Source: JACCYJ01 sp038198775 (GTDB taxonomy: Bacteria; Actinomycetota; Actinomycetes; Propionibacteriales; Nocardioidaceae). From it: a DNA stretch of 64,000 nucleotides. The DNA lies in the NCBI GenBank assembly GCA_038198775.1, contig JBBPZV010000032.1, forward strand, positions 37,624 to 101,623, written 5' to 3'. How positions within the stretch are numbered: position 1 is the stretch's first letter; the number at the start of each line of letters is the position of its first letter. Shown here piece by piece: positions 8,729 through 17,613 of the stretch. The translations under genes were made by a program, and so were the position numbers. The notes beneath the pieces are model-generated. The model was given only the letters and a program-made list of their open reading frames with translations, made no database searches and was not told where the DNA came from.

Positions 8729-10455
8729 AGAAGCATCCAGGACAGCACCGGGGTGGACTGCAGGTAGACCAGCACACACATCAGCAGCAAGAAGCCCAGC
8801 GACCAGCCCAGCACCTTGCGGAACAGGTCGCCTTCGCGGCCGGCCAACCCGGTCGCCGCCGCGGCGATGGCGAGGTTCTGCGGCGAGATCATCTTGCCGA
8901 GCACACCGCCGCTGGAGTTCGCCGAGGCGAGCAGGACGTCGTTGAGCCCTGCCTCCTTGGCGGCCGCGACCTGCAGAGAGCCGAAGAGCGCGTTGGACGA
9001 GGTGTCCGAGCCGGTGACCGCGACGCCCAGCCAGCCGAGCACCGGGGACAGGAACGGGAACAGTCCGCCGGCTCCGGCGATCCACTGGCCGATGGTGATG
9101 GTCTGGCCGGAGAAGTTCATCACGTACGCCAGCCCCAGCACCGCCGCCACCGTCAGGATCGCCCACTTGAGCTGGTTGAGCGTCTCGCCGTACGCCTTGA
9201 CTGCTCCGGCAGGAGACAGAGCGAGCGCGGCCATGGTGATGAGTCCGGAGATCAGCAGCAGGGTCCCCGCCGAGGCCAGGTAGGGGAAGCTGTAGTGGGC
9301 CGCCGACGGTGGTTCCCCGGAGGGGGTGACGATGTCGAGCCCCGGCCAGTCGAACTCGATCAGCGCCTTGCCCAGCAGCGTCTTGACCGCGCCGACCTGT
9401 GCCAGCGAGAAGACCGCGATGATGACCAGGTAGGGCAGGTAGGCCTTGAAGACGTCGCCGCCGGAGTCCGCACCGGCGTGGTCGTCGGCGACATCCGCGT
9501 CGCGTGTCGTAGCGCCGGACCCGGCCTCGGTGGAGCCGCGGCGACGCACCGCTCCGGTCTCCACCTGGTGGGCGGTGCTGGTGGCGCTTCTGATCCGGTC
9601 CTGCAGCTCGTTCTCGCCGACGCGGTCGGCCGTGAGCTCCTCGGCCGGCTGCCACACCCGCAGCAGCGCGACCAGCGCCGCCGCGGCGGCCAGTGAGGCG
9701 ACGATGTCGGTGAGCTGCACCGACAGGTAGTTCGACGAGACGAACTGGCCGGCGGCGAAGACGAAGCCGGCGACCACGGCCGGCAGCCAAGCCTGGCGCA
9801 GCCCGCGACGCCCGTCGACCATGAACACGAGCACCAGCGGCACGAACAGAGCCAGCACCGGGGTCTGGCGGCCCACGGTCGCGCCGAGGTCCTGGACCGA
9901 CAGCCCGGTCAGCTCGGCCAGCGTCGTGATGGGCACGGCGATCGCGCCGAAGGCCACCGGAGCGGTGTTGGCGACCAGTGCGATGGTGGCGGCCTTCATG
10001 GGCGAGAAGCCGAGCGCGATCAGCATCACCGAACTGATGGCCACCGGCGTCCCGAATCCGGCCAGCGCCTCCATCAGCGCCCCGAAGCAGAACGCGATGA
10101 TGATCGCCTGGATCCGCTGGTCCGCCGAGACCGCCCCGAACGAGCGTCGCAGCACGTCGAAGTGGCCGGTAGCCACCGTCATCGAGTAGATCCAGATGGC
10201 GTTCACCACGATCCACATGATCGGAAAGAGTCCGAAGGTCGCGCCCTCGGCCGCGGTGCTCAGCGCCATCACGATCGGCATGGAGTAGACGGCGACCGCG
10301 ACCACAAGCGCCACGGCCAAGGCGATGAGCGAGGCCCACTGCGCCTTCATCCGCACCACGCCGAGCAGGATGAAGATGGTCAGCAGCGGCAGGGCCGCGA
10401 ATATCGCCGAGAGGGCGAGCGAACCGCCCACCGGGTCGAAGACCTGTTCGTACAT
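8725..10455 (-). CDS. glcA: Glycolate/lactate permease (LldP/GlcA family)
   Basis: 576 aa polytopic membrane protein with about 12-14 hydrophobic segments. LctP-family blocks are visible: MWIVVNAIWIYSMTVATGHF, GFGTPVAISSVMLIALGFSP, and near the C-terminus GSDTSSNALFGSLQ with NSSGGVLGKMISPQNLA. A hydrophilic loop around residues 290-330 is longer than usual. The ATG at 10455 has a good AGGAGAG site. It sits between glcF and glxK, so glycolate is a likely substrate, with lactate also plausible because lutABC is downstream. It should work as a proton symporter in the cytoplasmic membrane. Confidence 0.92.
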   Translation of the reverse strand: MYEQVFDPVGGSLALSAIFAALPLLTIFILLGVVRMKAQWASLIALAVALVVAVAVYSMPIVMALSTAAEGATFGLFPIMWIVVNAIWIYSMTVATGHFDVLRRSFGAVSADQRIQAIIIAFCFGALMEALAGFGTPVAISSVMLIALGFSPMKAATIALVANTAPVAFGAIAVPITTLAELTGLSVQDLGATVGRQTPVLALFVPLVLVFMVDGRRGLRQAWLPAVVAGFVFAAGQFVSSNYLSVQLTDIVASLAAAAALVALLRVWQPAEELTADRVGENELQDRIRSATSTAHQVETGAVRRRGSTEAGSGATTRDADVADDHAGADSGGDVFKAYLPYLVIIAVFSLAQVGAVKTLLGKALIEFDWPGLDIVTPSGEPPSAAHYSFPYLASAGTLLLISGLITMAALALSPAGAVKAYGETLNQLKWAILTVAAVLGLAYVMNFSGQTITIGQWIAGAGGLFPFLSPVLGWLGVAVTGSDTSSNALFGSLQVAAAKEAGLNDVLLASANSSGGVLGKMISPQNLAIAAAATGLAGREGDLFRKVLGWSLGFLLLMCVLVYLQSTPVLSWMLL

Positions 10456-10533
10456 GTGCTCTCCTTGCTTACGGCTGCGCCTGGGTGGGTGTGGCGGCAG
10501 TGACGGTGCGGCGGTGCAGCACGGGTTGCCGGC

Positions 10534-11970
10534 TCAACCGGTGCGAGCCGCAGTGGTGGGTACGTCGTGCCCGGCCCGGATCGGGTCGGTGCCGGCGACG
10601 GCTGCGTCGAGGATCTGGACGGGATGGAACAGCGGCACCCCCGCATCGAGGTAGCGCCGGATCTGGAGCAGGCAGCCGGCGTTGGAGGTGACCACCGCGT
10701 CGGGGCGGGTGGAGGCGATGTGCTCCACCTTGCGACGTCCGAGCCGCTCCGCGGCGTCCGGTTCGACCAGGTTGTAGATCCCGGCCGAGCCGCAGCAGAT
10801 CTCGGCCTCCGGGATGTCGGTCACCTCGAGTCCGGGGATGGTGCCGAGGACCGCTCGGGGCTGGCTCCGGATGCCTTGGGCGTGCGCCAGGTGGCACGCG
10901 TCGTGGTACGCCACCCGGGCGTGCACCGGGTGCCGGGTCGCCACCGGGCCGAGCTCGTCGAGCAGCTCGGAGATGTCGCGCACCTTGGCACTGAAGCTGG
11001 CGGCCCGCTCGGCGTAGTCGGGGTCGTCGCGCAGCAGGTGCGCGTACTCCTTCATCGACGAGCCGCACCCAGCGACGTTGACGACGACGCTGTCCACCGC
11101 CGCGGCGTCGAAGGCGTCGATGAGTCGGCGGGCCCGCTCCCGGGCCTCCTGCTCTCGGCCGGCGTGACTGGACAGGGCGCCGCAGCACTGTTGCTGCGAC
11201 GGTGCGACCACGTCACAGCCCTCGGCGGCTAGCACCCGGGTGGCAGCCGCGTTGACGTCGGAGAAGAAGACCCGCTGCACACACCCCGACAGCAGGCCGA
11301 CCCGGTGGCGGGTCGGACCGACCGCCGGCGTGAAGACCGGCTGGCGGGCCACCACGCTGGACAGGGAGAGGTCGGGAAGCAGCGCCTCAATCGCCCGCAG
11401 CCGGGCGGGGAGGCGGTCGAGCAGCCCACTGGTAGCCAGCAGTCGCCGTAGCCCGAGCCGCTGGTACAGGGCGCCGAGGAGTGCCGCTGGGCGCAGCCTG
11501 GCCGGGTAGGGGAACAGGGAGAAGATCATCGCGCGGAACCAGCGGTCCGCCCGGGTACGCTCCCAGTTGCGCTCGATCTGCGGCCGGACCGCCTCGATCA
11601 GCTCGTCGTACTTCACCCCCGACGGACAGGCCGTGACACAGGCCATGCAGCCCAGGCAGGCGTCGAAGTTGCCGACGAACTCCTCGTCCATCGCGACCTC
11701 GCCGGCTGTGCCCATCTTCATCAGGTAGATCCGGCCACGAGGAGAGTTGGTCTCATTGCCCTCGAGCAGGTAGGTCGGGCAGGTGGGCAGGCAGAAGCCG
11801 CAGTGCACGCAGTCGTCGATGAGGTCGGAGTCGGGGGGGCGTAGCGCGTCGAAGAGCCCAGTGGAGGCGCTCTGGTTGGCCTGCATTCCGGCCGTCATCG
11901 GCCCGCTGTCCTGGCCGCCGGCGGTCTCGCCCGTCGGGGCGACGTCGGGGCGGGTGGTCTGCTCGGTCAT
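10534..11970 (-). CDS. glcF: Glycolate oxidase iron-sulfur subunit GlcF
   Basis: 478 aa, longer than E. coli GlcF (407) because of a 45-residue polar N-terminal extension. Two 4Fe-4S motifs, CVHCGFCLPTCPTY and CLGCMACVTACPSG, are followed by two CCG domains (QQQCCGALSSHAGR, EICCGSAGIYN). GlcDEF oxidises glycolate to glyoxylate and feeds electrons to the membrane quinone pool. It lies downstream of glcE on the same strand. The C-terminal 20 residues are low in conservation signals. Confidence 0.95.
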   Translation of the reverse strand: MTEQTTRPDVAPTGETAGGQDSGPMTAGMQANQSASTGLFDALRPPDSDLIDDCVHCGFCLPTCPTYLLEGNETNSPRGRIYLMKMGTAGEVAMDEEFVGNFDACLGCMACVTACPSGVKYDELIEAVRPQIERNWERTRADRWFRAMIFSLFPYPARLRPAALLGALYQRLGLRRLLATSGLLDRLPARLRAIEALLPDLSLSSVVARQPVFTPAVGPTRHRVGLLSGCVQRVFFSDVNAAATRVLAAEGCDVVAPSQQQCCGALSSHAGREQEARERARRLIDAFDAAAVDSVVVNVAGCGSSMKEYAHLLRDDPDYAERAASFSAKVRDISELLDELGPVATRHPVHARVAYHDACHLAHAQGIRSQPRAVLGTIPGLEVTDIPEAEICCGSAGIYNLVEPDAAERLGRRKVEHIASTRPDAVVTSNAGCLLQIRRYLDAGVPLFHPVQILDAAVAGTDPIRAGHDVPTTAARTG

Positions 11971-12016
11971 GGACTGCTCCTGATCGACGTGCGGGATGGA
12001 ACCACTGGGTGCCGGG

Positions 12017-13255
12017 TCAATACCACGGCCGGAACCGGCCCGGCGCCAGACGACCGTCGGGATCGAGCTGCGCCTTGACCCGGCGCAGCAGCTGCACGCT
12101 CGAGGGCGGCGTCCCGAGCGCGTCGACCAGGTCGTCGAGCTCGGCCGGACGCTGGCGCAGCAGCACGCTGGCGCCGGCTTCCTCGGCGTGCTGGCGCACA
12201 GAGGTTAGTGCGGCAGCGTGGTCGCTCGCGTCATCGGCGCGCACTCGCAAGGTGTGCATCCCCAGCGCGACGCTGGAGACCATGGTGATGTCCGCACCGG
12301 TCGCGCGGGTCGTCTCGACGGCACGGTGATACTGGGCGGCCATCGCGCTGGGCAGACCGGCCACCCGTACGACCGTCTCGTCGGAGCCGCCGAGGACCGC
12401 GTCGGCGTGGTCGGCCCAGGCCTGCTCCGAGCTCGGGCCGTCCAAGTGCTCCGGCTCGATCCCGAGACCCCTCAGCAGCCCGGTCAGCCGCCCGGCCGAC
12501 ACCTGCACCGCCGCGGGCGTCCCGTCCAGGCGCAGGTACAGCTCGCCGGGGCCGGTGCCGCCGGTGCTGGCGCTGACCCACTCCACGGCCGCGGGCTCGA
12601 GGGGGCTCGCCATCACCTCCAGGGTGGCGGCGGTGGCCTGGTCCGCGTCGGCCGCTGCGCGCAGGGTGGTCGAGACCGGTGGACGGGGATGCAGACGCAC
12701 GATCACCTCCGCCACCAGTGCGAGCGACCCGAGGGAGCCGTGCACGAGCTTGGCGAGGTCGTAACCGGCGACGTTCTTGATCACGTGGCTGCCGGAGCGT
12801 GCGACGGTGCCGTCGGCGAGCACCAGGGTGACGCCGATGACGAGGTCGCGCAGCCCCCCGTACCGCAGCCGGGAGGGGCCGGAGTCACCCGCCGCCAGCA
12901 GACCGCCGACGGTGGCTCCGTGCCCGCCACTCGCCGGATCGAGGGCCAGCCACTGACCGTCGGAGGCCAGGTGCTCCTGCAGGGCGTTCAAGGTCGTACC
13001 CGCGCGCACCGACGCGGTCATGTCGGCTGGGTTGTGGGTGAGGACCCCAGCCATCGCGGTGGTGTCGACCACGTGGTCCGGCTGGTCCACCCGCCCCGCC
13101 CAGTCGAGCTTGGTCGCGCCGCCGTGGAGCAGCACGCTTCCGGTCGTGTCCCGCATCAGCGTGGCGGCCCCGGTGACGCCGCGGGGCCGTTCGGCCGTTC
13201 GCTCACCCGCGGGGTCGGCCGTGTGGTCGGGCATCGTGGACGCTTGCTGTTGCAC
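12017..13255 (-). CDS. glcE: Glycolate oxidase FAD-binding subunit GlcE
   Basis: 412 aa. The FAD_binding_4 fold is shown by DPASGGHGATVGGLLAAGDSG, LRYGGLRDLVIGVTLV and SHVIKNVAGYDLAKL, all typical of GlcE. The GTG at 13255 follows the glcD stop by six bases; an ATG at 13234 is an alternative start without a clear ribosome site. It is one of two flavin subunits of the glycolate dehydrogenase complex with GlcD and GlcF. Confidence 0.94.
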   Translation of the reverse strand: MQQQASTMPDHTADPAGERTAERPRGVTGAATLMRDTTGSVLLHGGATKLDWAGRVDQPDHVVDTTAMAGVLTHNPADMTASVRAGTTLNALQEHLASDGQWLALDPASGGHGATVGGLLAAGDSGPSRLRYGGLRDLVIGVTLVLADGTVARSGSHVIKNVAGYDLAKLVHGSLGSLALVAEVIVRLHPRPPVSTTLRAAADADQATAATLEVMASPLEPAAVEWVSASTGGTGPGELYLRLDGTPAAVQVSAGRLTGLLRGLGIEPEHLDGPSSEQAWADHADAVLGGSDETVVRVAGLPSAMAAQYHRAVETTRATGADITMVSSVALGMHTLRVRADDASDHAAALTSVRQHAEEAGASVLLRQRPAELDDLVDALGTPPSSVQLLRRVKAQLDPDGRLAPGRFRPWY

Positions 13256-13261
13256 CGGCGC

Positions 13262-14767
13262 TCACACCCGCTCGATGAGGCCGGCTGCCTCGAGGGGGTG
13301 GACCCGGTACGGCCCGGGGCGTTCTCCGCACAGCCGTGGGGTGGGAAACACCTTGCCCGGGTTGCTGATGCCGTCGGGGTCGAAGGCCGATCGCACCCGC
13401 TGCATCACCGCGAGGTCGACCTCGGAGAACATCTTCGGCATCGAGCAGGCCTTGTCGGTCCCGACGCCGTGCTCGCCGGTGATCGAACCGCCCATCTCCA
13501 CACACAGCTCGGCGATCGCGGTGGACAGGTTTTCCCCGCGCTCGGACTCACCCTGCACGGCCGCGTTGTAGAGCACCAGCGGATGCAGGTTGCCGTCGCC
13601 GGCGTGGAAGACGTTGGCCACCCGAAGCCCCGCCTCGTCGGCCATCTCCTGCATCCGGGACAGGACCTCCCCGAGCCGGGTACGGGGGATGACCCCGTCT
13701 TGCACGAAGTAGTCGGGGCTGATGCGTCCCATCGCGGCGAACGCGGCCTTGCGGCCCTGCCAGATGCGCATCCGCTCACCGGCGTCGGCGGCGAAGCGCA
13801 GGTGTGTGGTGCCGGCGTGGGAGCAGATCTGCTCGACCTGGGCGAAGCCCTCGTCACACTCGGCGGCCGTGCCGTCCAACTCGACGACCAGGGCGGCGGC
13901 GGTGTCTTGGGAGTATCCGGCGTGCACCGCAGCTTCGCAGGCCTCGATGGCCAGCGCGTCGAGCATCTCGACCGCGGCCGGGATGATGCCGGCGGCGATG
14001 ATCCCGCTGACCGCCTGCCCGGCGGCCTCGGCGCTGGGGAAGTCGGCCACCAGGGTCCGGACCGCCTCGGGCTTGCGCAGCAGCCGCACGGTGATCGCGG
14101 TTGCGATCGCCAGCGTGCCCTCCGAGCCGATCACGGTGCCCCGAAGGTCTGGTCCCACCACCTCGATCCCGGCGCCGCCGACGTCGACGACCGATGCGTC
14201 GGGCAGCACCAGCCGCATGGCGTAGACGTGATTGGTGGTGAACCCGTACTTGAGGCAGTGCGCCCCACCCGAGTTCTCCGCGATGTTGCCGCCGATGGTG
14301 CACACGGTTTGGCTGGACGGGTCCGGCGCGAAGTAAAGGTCGTCGGCGGCGACGGCGCGGGAGATGTCCGCGTTGGTCACCCCCGGCTCGACCGTCATGC
14401 GCTGATTGGCCAGATCGATGTCGAGGACCCTGCGCATGCGGGCCAGACCGATGACCACGCCGTCGGCGACCGGGAGCGCGCCCCCCGACAGGCCGGTGCC
14501 GGCGCCTCTGGCGACGTAGGGAACCTTCGCCTGAGCACAGGCGGCCACCACCGCCGCGACCTGCTCGGTCGACTCGGGCAGGGCGACCAGGGCCGGCACG
14601 ACCCGGTATCCGGTGATGGCGTCGCACTCGTAGGTGCGCAGCCGGGTCAGGTCGGTGATGAGCTGGTCAGGTCCGAGCGTCGGCCGCAGCGCCTCGGTCA
14701 GTTGCCGAACCACGCCCCGGGTGTCGGTCGCGGTGTCCGTATCGGCAGGTGCGGCGGCAGTAGTCAT
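13262..14767 (-). CDS. glcD: Glycolate oxidase catalytic FAD subunit GlcD
   Basis: 501 aa, normal for GlcD. The PCMH FAD domain includes PYVARGAGTGLSGGALP and CTIGGNIAENSGGAHCLKYG; the C-terminal FAD-oxidase domain has NVFHAGDGNLHPLV and GEHGVGTDKACSMP, ending in FDPDGISNPGKVFP. It oxidises glycolate to glyoxylate. It is the first catabolic gene of the minus-strand operon. Upstream lie a TTGACA box and a TTCCG/CGGAA inverted repeat that overlaps the translation start region, consistent with control by the adjacent IclR-type regulator. Confidence 0.96.
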   Translation of the reverse strand: MTTAAAPADTDTATDTRGVVRQLTEALRPTLGPDQLITDLTRLRTYECDAITGYRVVPALVALPESTEQVAAVVAACAQAKVPYVARGAGTGLSGGALPVADGVVIGLARMRRVLDIDLANQRMTVEPGVTNADISRAVAADDLYFAPDPSSQTVCTIGGNIAENSGGAHCLKYGFTTNHVYAMRLVLPDASVVDVGGAGIEVVGPDLRGTVIGSEGTLAIATAITVRLLRKPEAVRTLVADFPSAEAAGQAVSGIIAAGIIPAAVEMLDALAIEACEAAVHAGYSQDTAAALVVELDGTAAECDEGFAQVEQICSHAGTTHLRFAADAGERMRIWQGRKAAFAAMGRISPDYFVQDGVIPRTRLGEVLSRMQEMADEAGLRVANVFHAGDGNLHPLVLYNAAVQGESERGENLSTAIAELCVEMGGSITGEHGVGTDKACSMPKMFSEVDLAVMQRVRSAFDPDGISNPGKVFPTPRLCGERPGPYRVHPLEAAGLIERV

Positions 14768-14778
14768 CGTGACCGACC

Positions 14779-14793
14779 TTCCGTAATTCGGAA
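14779..14793. promoter_or_regulatory. Candidate IclR operator before glcD
   Basis: TTCCG-TAATT-CGGAA is an inverted repeat 12 bases upstream of the glcD ATG. A further ACGGAA half-site lies at 14809-14814. The 13-base core TCCGTA....CGGA recurs before hyi (15798-15810), which supports one shared regulator. Confidence 0.55.
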
Positions 14794-14813
14794 TACGGGT
14801 ACCACCTCACGGA

Positions 14814-14842
14814 AGACTGGCCCTCCTCGAGTCTGGTGTCAA
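14814..14842 (-). promoter_or_regulatory. Possible glcD promoter
   Basis: On the minus strand TTGACA (14842-14837) matches the -35 consensus exactly. About 17 bases later the -10 position reads only CAGTCT, a weak match. The candidate operator lies just downstream, where a bound repressor could block elongation or translation. Confidence 0.35.
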
Positions 14843-14892
14843 GGGTCACGCCGCACGAGCCGCCCGCGCTACCCCGGCACCGCCAGCCGCTC

Positions 14893-15678
14893 TCACCGCC
14901 AGCTGTGATCAGCCGAGGCAATGTCGCCGGACAGGTCCCCGGCGAGGCCGGCCGCCACCCGCTGGAGGATCGGTGCGATCTGGGACACGCGTCCGACGGT
15001 GATGCGTTCGGACGGGCCGGAGACCGACAATGCCGCCTGGGTGGGCGCACCCCGCACCGGCACCGCGACACAGCGGACCCCGACCTCCTGCTCGGCGTCG
15101 TCCATGGCCCAGCCCTGCTCGCGGATCTCGCCCAGCTCGACCAGCAGGGCGTTGGGATCGGTCACGGTCCGCGCGGTCTGGGCCGGCATGCCCGTACGCC
15201 TGAGCAGCTCGGTGACCTGGGAGTCCCCCAGCTGGGAGAGCAGCGCCTTGCCGACCCCGGTGCAGTGCACCGGTACCCGACGGCCCACCTCGGTGAACAT
15301 GCGCATCGAGTGGGCTGAGGGCACTTGCGCCACGTAGACCACCGTGTCCCCCTCGAGCAGAGCCATGTTCGCGGTCTCGCCGATCTCGGCGACGAGCTCG
15401 GCGAGCCGGGGCTTCGCCCACGCCCCGAGCTGGCGCCCCGCGGTCTCGCCCAGCCGGATCAGCCGGGGCCCCAGGGTGTATCGGCGCGAGGGATCCTGGC
15501 GCACGTACCCGTTGTGCGCGAGTGAGCGCAGCAAGCGATGGATCGTCGGCAGGGGGAGCCCCGTCTGGGCCTCGAGCTCGGCCAGCCGCATGGAGCCCCC
15601 GGCGTCCGCCAGGCACTCGAGGAGCAGCAGTGCGCGGTCGAGGGACTGCACTCCGCTGCCCGTGGCGACCTTGGTCAT
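14893..15678 (-). CDS. IclR-family transcriptional regulator of glyoxylate/glycolate genes
   Basis: 261 aa from the ATG at 15678, chosen over an in-frame start at 15783 because of the strong GGAGGG site just upstream. The N-terminal winged helix (RLAELEAQTGLPLPTIHRLL) is followed by the IclR effector domain with PVHCTGVGKALLSQL and CVAVPVRGAPTQAALSVSGP. IclR proteins that control glyoxylate genes often sense glyoxylate or related acids. It lies between the glc operon and the divergent hyi-glxR-gcl operon, with similar inverted repeats at both promoters and a partial copy 30 bases before its own start. Glyoxylate response is inferred. Confidence 0.88.
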   Translation of the reverse strand: MTKVATGSGVQSLDRALLLLECLADAGGSMRLAELEAQTGLPLPTIHRLLRSLAHNGYVRQDPSRRYTLGPRLIRLGETAGRQLGAWAKPRLAELVAEIGETANMALLEGDTVVYVAQVPSAHSMRMFTEVGRRVPVHCTGVGKALLSQLGDSQVTELLRRTGMPAQTARTVTDPNALLVELGEIREQGWAMDDAEQEVGVRCVAVPVRGAPTQAALSVSGPSERITVGRVSQIAPILQRVAAGLAGDLSGDIASADHSWR

Positions 15679-15707
15679 GGCGCCCTCCAGGGCCTCGGTG
15701 ACCGTCC

Positions 15708-15721
15708 TTCCGTCATGTGAA
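15708..15721. promoter_or_regulatory. Partial operator before iclR
   Basis: TTCCGTCATGTGAA keeps the left half-site TTCCGT and part of the right half, 30 bases upstream of the iclR ATG. It suggests autoregulation. It is weaker than the copies at glcD and hyi. Confidence 0.35.
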
Positions 15722-15747
15722 AGATAGCGAAGGCCGGAGGTCCGCTG

Positions 15748-15777
15748 TTGACGGCGTCGGCCATACGCCGCTAACTT
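15748..15777 (+). promoter_or_regulatory. Candidate hyi promoter
   Basis: TTGACG and TAACTT are separated by 18 bases, a plausible sigma-70-type promoter. Transcription would start near 15785, just before the operator-like repeat at 15798-15810. Confidence 0.45.
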
Positions 15778-15797
15778 CCACATAGCAAAGTTTTTCT

Positions 15798-15810
15798 TCC
15801 GTATGACGGA
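15798..15810. promoter_or_regulatory. Candidate IclR operator overlapping the hyi ribosome site
   Basis: TCCGT-ATG-ACGGA has perfect 5-base arms. It lies between the predicted start of transcription and the hyi GTG at 15817, and its right arm provides the GGAG of the ribosome site. A bound repressor would block both elongation and ribosome access. Confidence 0.55.
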
Positions 15811-15816
15811 GTTATC

Positions 15817-16653
15817 GTGCTACACGGCTTGCCCTACCTCGTGAACTGCTCGATCCTCTTCACCGAGCTGCCGCTGCTCGACCGGCCGGCGGCGGCTAAA
15901 CGCGTCGGGTTCGACGCGGTCGAGTTCTGGTGGCCGTTTGACACCGGGGCACCCGCAGTCGATGAGGTCGACGCCTTCGTTGCTGCCATCCACAACGCCG
16001 GCGTAGCGCTGGCCGGCCTGAACTTCGCCGCCGGTGACATGCCGGGCGGTGACCGCGGACTGGCGTCCTGGCCGGGACGTGAGTCGGAGTTCCGGGCGAG
16101 CGTCGAGGTCGCCGTGCGGATCGCCGAGCGGCTGGGCACCGGGGTGTTCAACGCCCTGTACGGCAACCGTTTGGACGGGGTCGACCCGCACGAGCAGGAC
16201 GACCTGGCGGTGGCCAACCTCGAGGTCGCCGCCCGAGCGGCGGCCGAGGTGGGCGCGCGCGTCCTGTTGGAGCCGGTGAGCGGCGCGGCGCGGTACCCGT
16301 TGCTGACCGCCCGGGAGGTGCTCGACGTCATCGAGCGGGTGCGGGCCTCTGGGGGGGTGGAGAATCTGCGGCTGCTCGCCGACCTCTACCACCTATCAGT
16401 TAACGGGGACGACCTCGACGCGGTCGTGCGCGAGCACGCCGCCCAGGTCGGGCACGTCCAGATCGCCGACGCACCCGGCCGGCACGAGCCGGGCACTGGG
16501 ACGCTCGACCTCGACCGGCACCTCAGCGCGCTCGAGGCCACCGGCTACGACGGCTGGGTGGGCCTGGAGTACAGCCCGAGCACCACCTCCCAGGACAGCT
16601 TCGACTGGCTGCCCCGAGAGCGACGCAGCGCCTCCTCGGCGGGCGCCGCCTGA
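15817..16653 (+). CDS. hyi: Hydroxypyruvate isomerase
   Basis: 278 aa TIM-barrel protein of the Hyi/xylose isomerase-like family. Family-type segments are NCSILFTELPLLDRPAAAKR near the N-terminus, VEFWWPF, LNFAAGDMPGGDRG, LLEPVSG, LLADLYHLSVNGDD and HVQIADAPGRHEPG, which carry the usual Glu, Asp and His metal ligands. It interconverts hydroxypyruvate and tartronate semialdehyde. It starts at a GTG preceded by GGAG and is the first gene of the hyi-glxR-gcl operon. About 20 C-terminal residues after LEYSP are not conserved-looking. Confidence 0.93.
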   Translation: MLHGLPYLVNCSILFTELPLLDRPAAAKRVGFDAVEFWWPFDTGAPAVDEVDAFVAAIHNAGVALAGLNFAAGDMPGGDRGLASWPGRESEFRASVEVAVRIAERLGTGVFNALYGNRLDGVDPHEQDDLAVANLEVAARAAAEVGARVLLEPVSGAARYPLLTAREVLDVIERVRASGGVENLRLLADLYHLSVNGDDLDAVVREHAAQVGHVQIADAPGRHEPGTGTLDLDRHLSALEATGYDGWVGLEYSPSTTSQDSFDWLPRERRSASSAGAA

Positions 16654-16707
16654 CCGAGCCGGGCACCGGGTGGCCGGTGCTCGCTTCTGCACCCGAGAGG
16701 GACTGAC

Positions 16708-17610
16708 ATGACCACGATCGCTTTCATCGGGCTCGGCATCATGGGCGAACCGATGGCCGCCCACCTGGTCGACGCCGGCCACCACGTCATCGGCGTCAAC
16801 CGCAGCCGCCCCGCGGTGCACCGGTTCGTCGAGCACGGGGGCCGGGGCGCCGACAGCGTCGCCGAAGCCGTCGCCGAGGCCGAGGTCGTCATCACCATGG
16901 TCCCCGACACCCCCGACGTGGAGGACGTGGCGTACGGGGACGGTGGGATCTACGCTCACGCCAGACCTGGCACGCTGCATCTCGACTGCTCCACGATTCG
17001 CCCCGACGCCACAAGAGCGCTGGGTGAAGCAGGCGCCCGTCACGTCGTGCAGGTCGTGGACGCGCCGGTCAGCGGCGGGCAGTCGGGCGCCGTGGACGCC
17101 AGCCTGTCGATCATGGTCGGGGGCGCAGACGACGACGTGGAACGAGCGCGTCCGCTGTTGGAGCGGATGGGCAAGACGGTCGTCCACGTCGGGCCGCTGG
17201 GCGCGGGCCAGACGGTCAAGGCCGCCAACCAGCTCATGGTGGCGGGTCACCTGGAGCTGCTCGCCGAGGCCATCGTCTTCTTGCAGGCGCACGGGGTCGA
17301 CACCGAGGCGGCCCTCGAGGTGCTCGGTGGCGGCCTGGCGGGCAGCACCGTTCTCCAGCGCAAGGCCAGCGGCATGCTCACCCGCAGCTTCGAGCCCGGT
17401 TTCAGGGTCGATCTGCACCACAAGGACCTCGGCATCCTCACCTCCTCTGCACGCGAGGCGGGTGTGGCCATTCCGCTGGGTGCCCACGTCGCGCAGCTGA
17501 TGGGGGCGCTGCGCGCGGCCGGTCACGGCGACCTGGACCACAGCGCGCTGCTGCTGGTCGTCGAACAGCTGTCCGGCCGCGGGCCGGGCACCGCCACCGA
17601 AGGGGCCTGA
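16708..17610 (+). CDS. glxR: 2-hydroxy-3-oxopropionate (tartronate semialdehyde) reductase
   Basis: 300 aa beta-hydroxyacid dehydrogenase. The N-terminal NAD(P) motif is IAFIGLGIMGEPMAAHL; DAPVSGGQSGAVDASLSIMV is the substrate signature; GAGQTVKAANQLMV contains the catalytic Lys; HHKDLGI is in the C-terminal helix domain. It reduces tartronate semialdehyde to D-glycerate. It lies 54 bases after hyi with a GAGAGG site, and 3 bases before gcl. The product is the substrate of the GlxK domain in the divergent operon. Confidence 0.95.
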   Translation: MTTIAFIGLGIMGEPMAAHLVDAGHHVIGVNRSRPAVHRFVEHGGRGADSVAEAVAEAEVVITMVPDTPDVEDVAYGDGGIYAHARPGTLHLDCSTIRPDATRALGEAGARHVVQVVDAPVSGGQSGAVDASLSIMVGGADDDVERARPLLERMGKTVVHVGPLGAGQTVKAANQLMVAGHLELLAEAIVFLQAHGVDTEAALEVLGGGLAGSTVLQRKASGMLTRSFEPGFRVDLHHKDLGILTSSAREAGVAIPLGAHVAQLMGALRAAGHGDLDHSALLLVVEQLSGRGPGTATEGA

Positions 17611-17613
17611 GCG

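Noticed and set aside
8729..10339. Continuation of the glycerate kinase/malate synthase frame upstream to 10339
   Set aside because: Beyond 8728 it is out of phase with the permease gene and reads as Arg-rich noise; the TTG at 8728 is the plausible start.
12218..14908. 896-codon plus-strand frame
   Set aside because: Lies antisense to glcE and glcD, which are complete and conserved; long antisense frames are common in GC-rich genomes.
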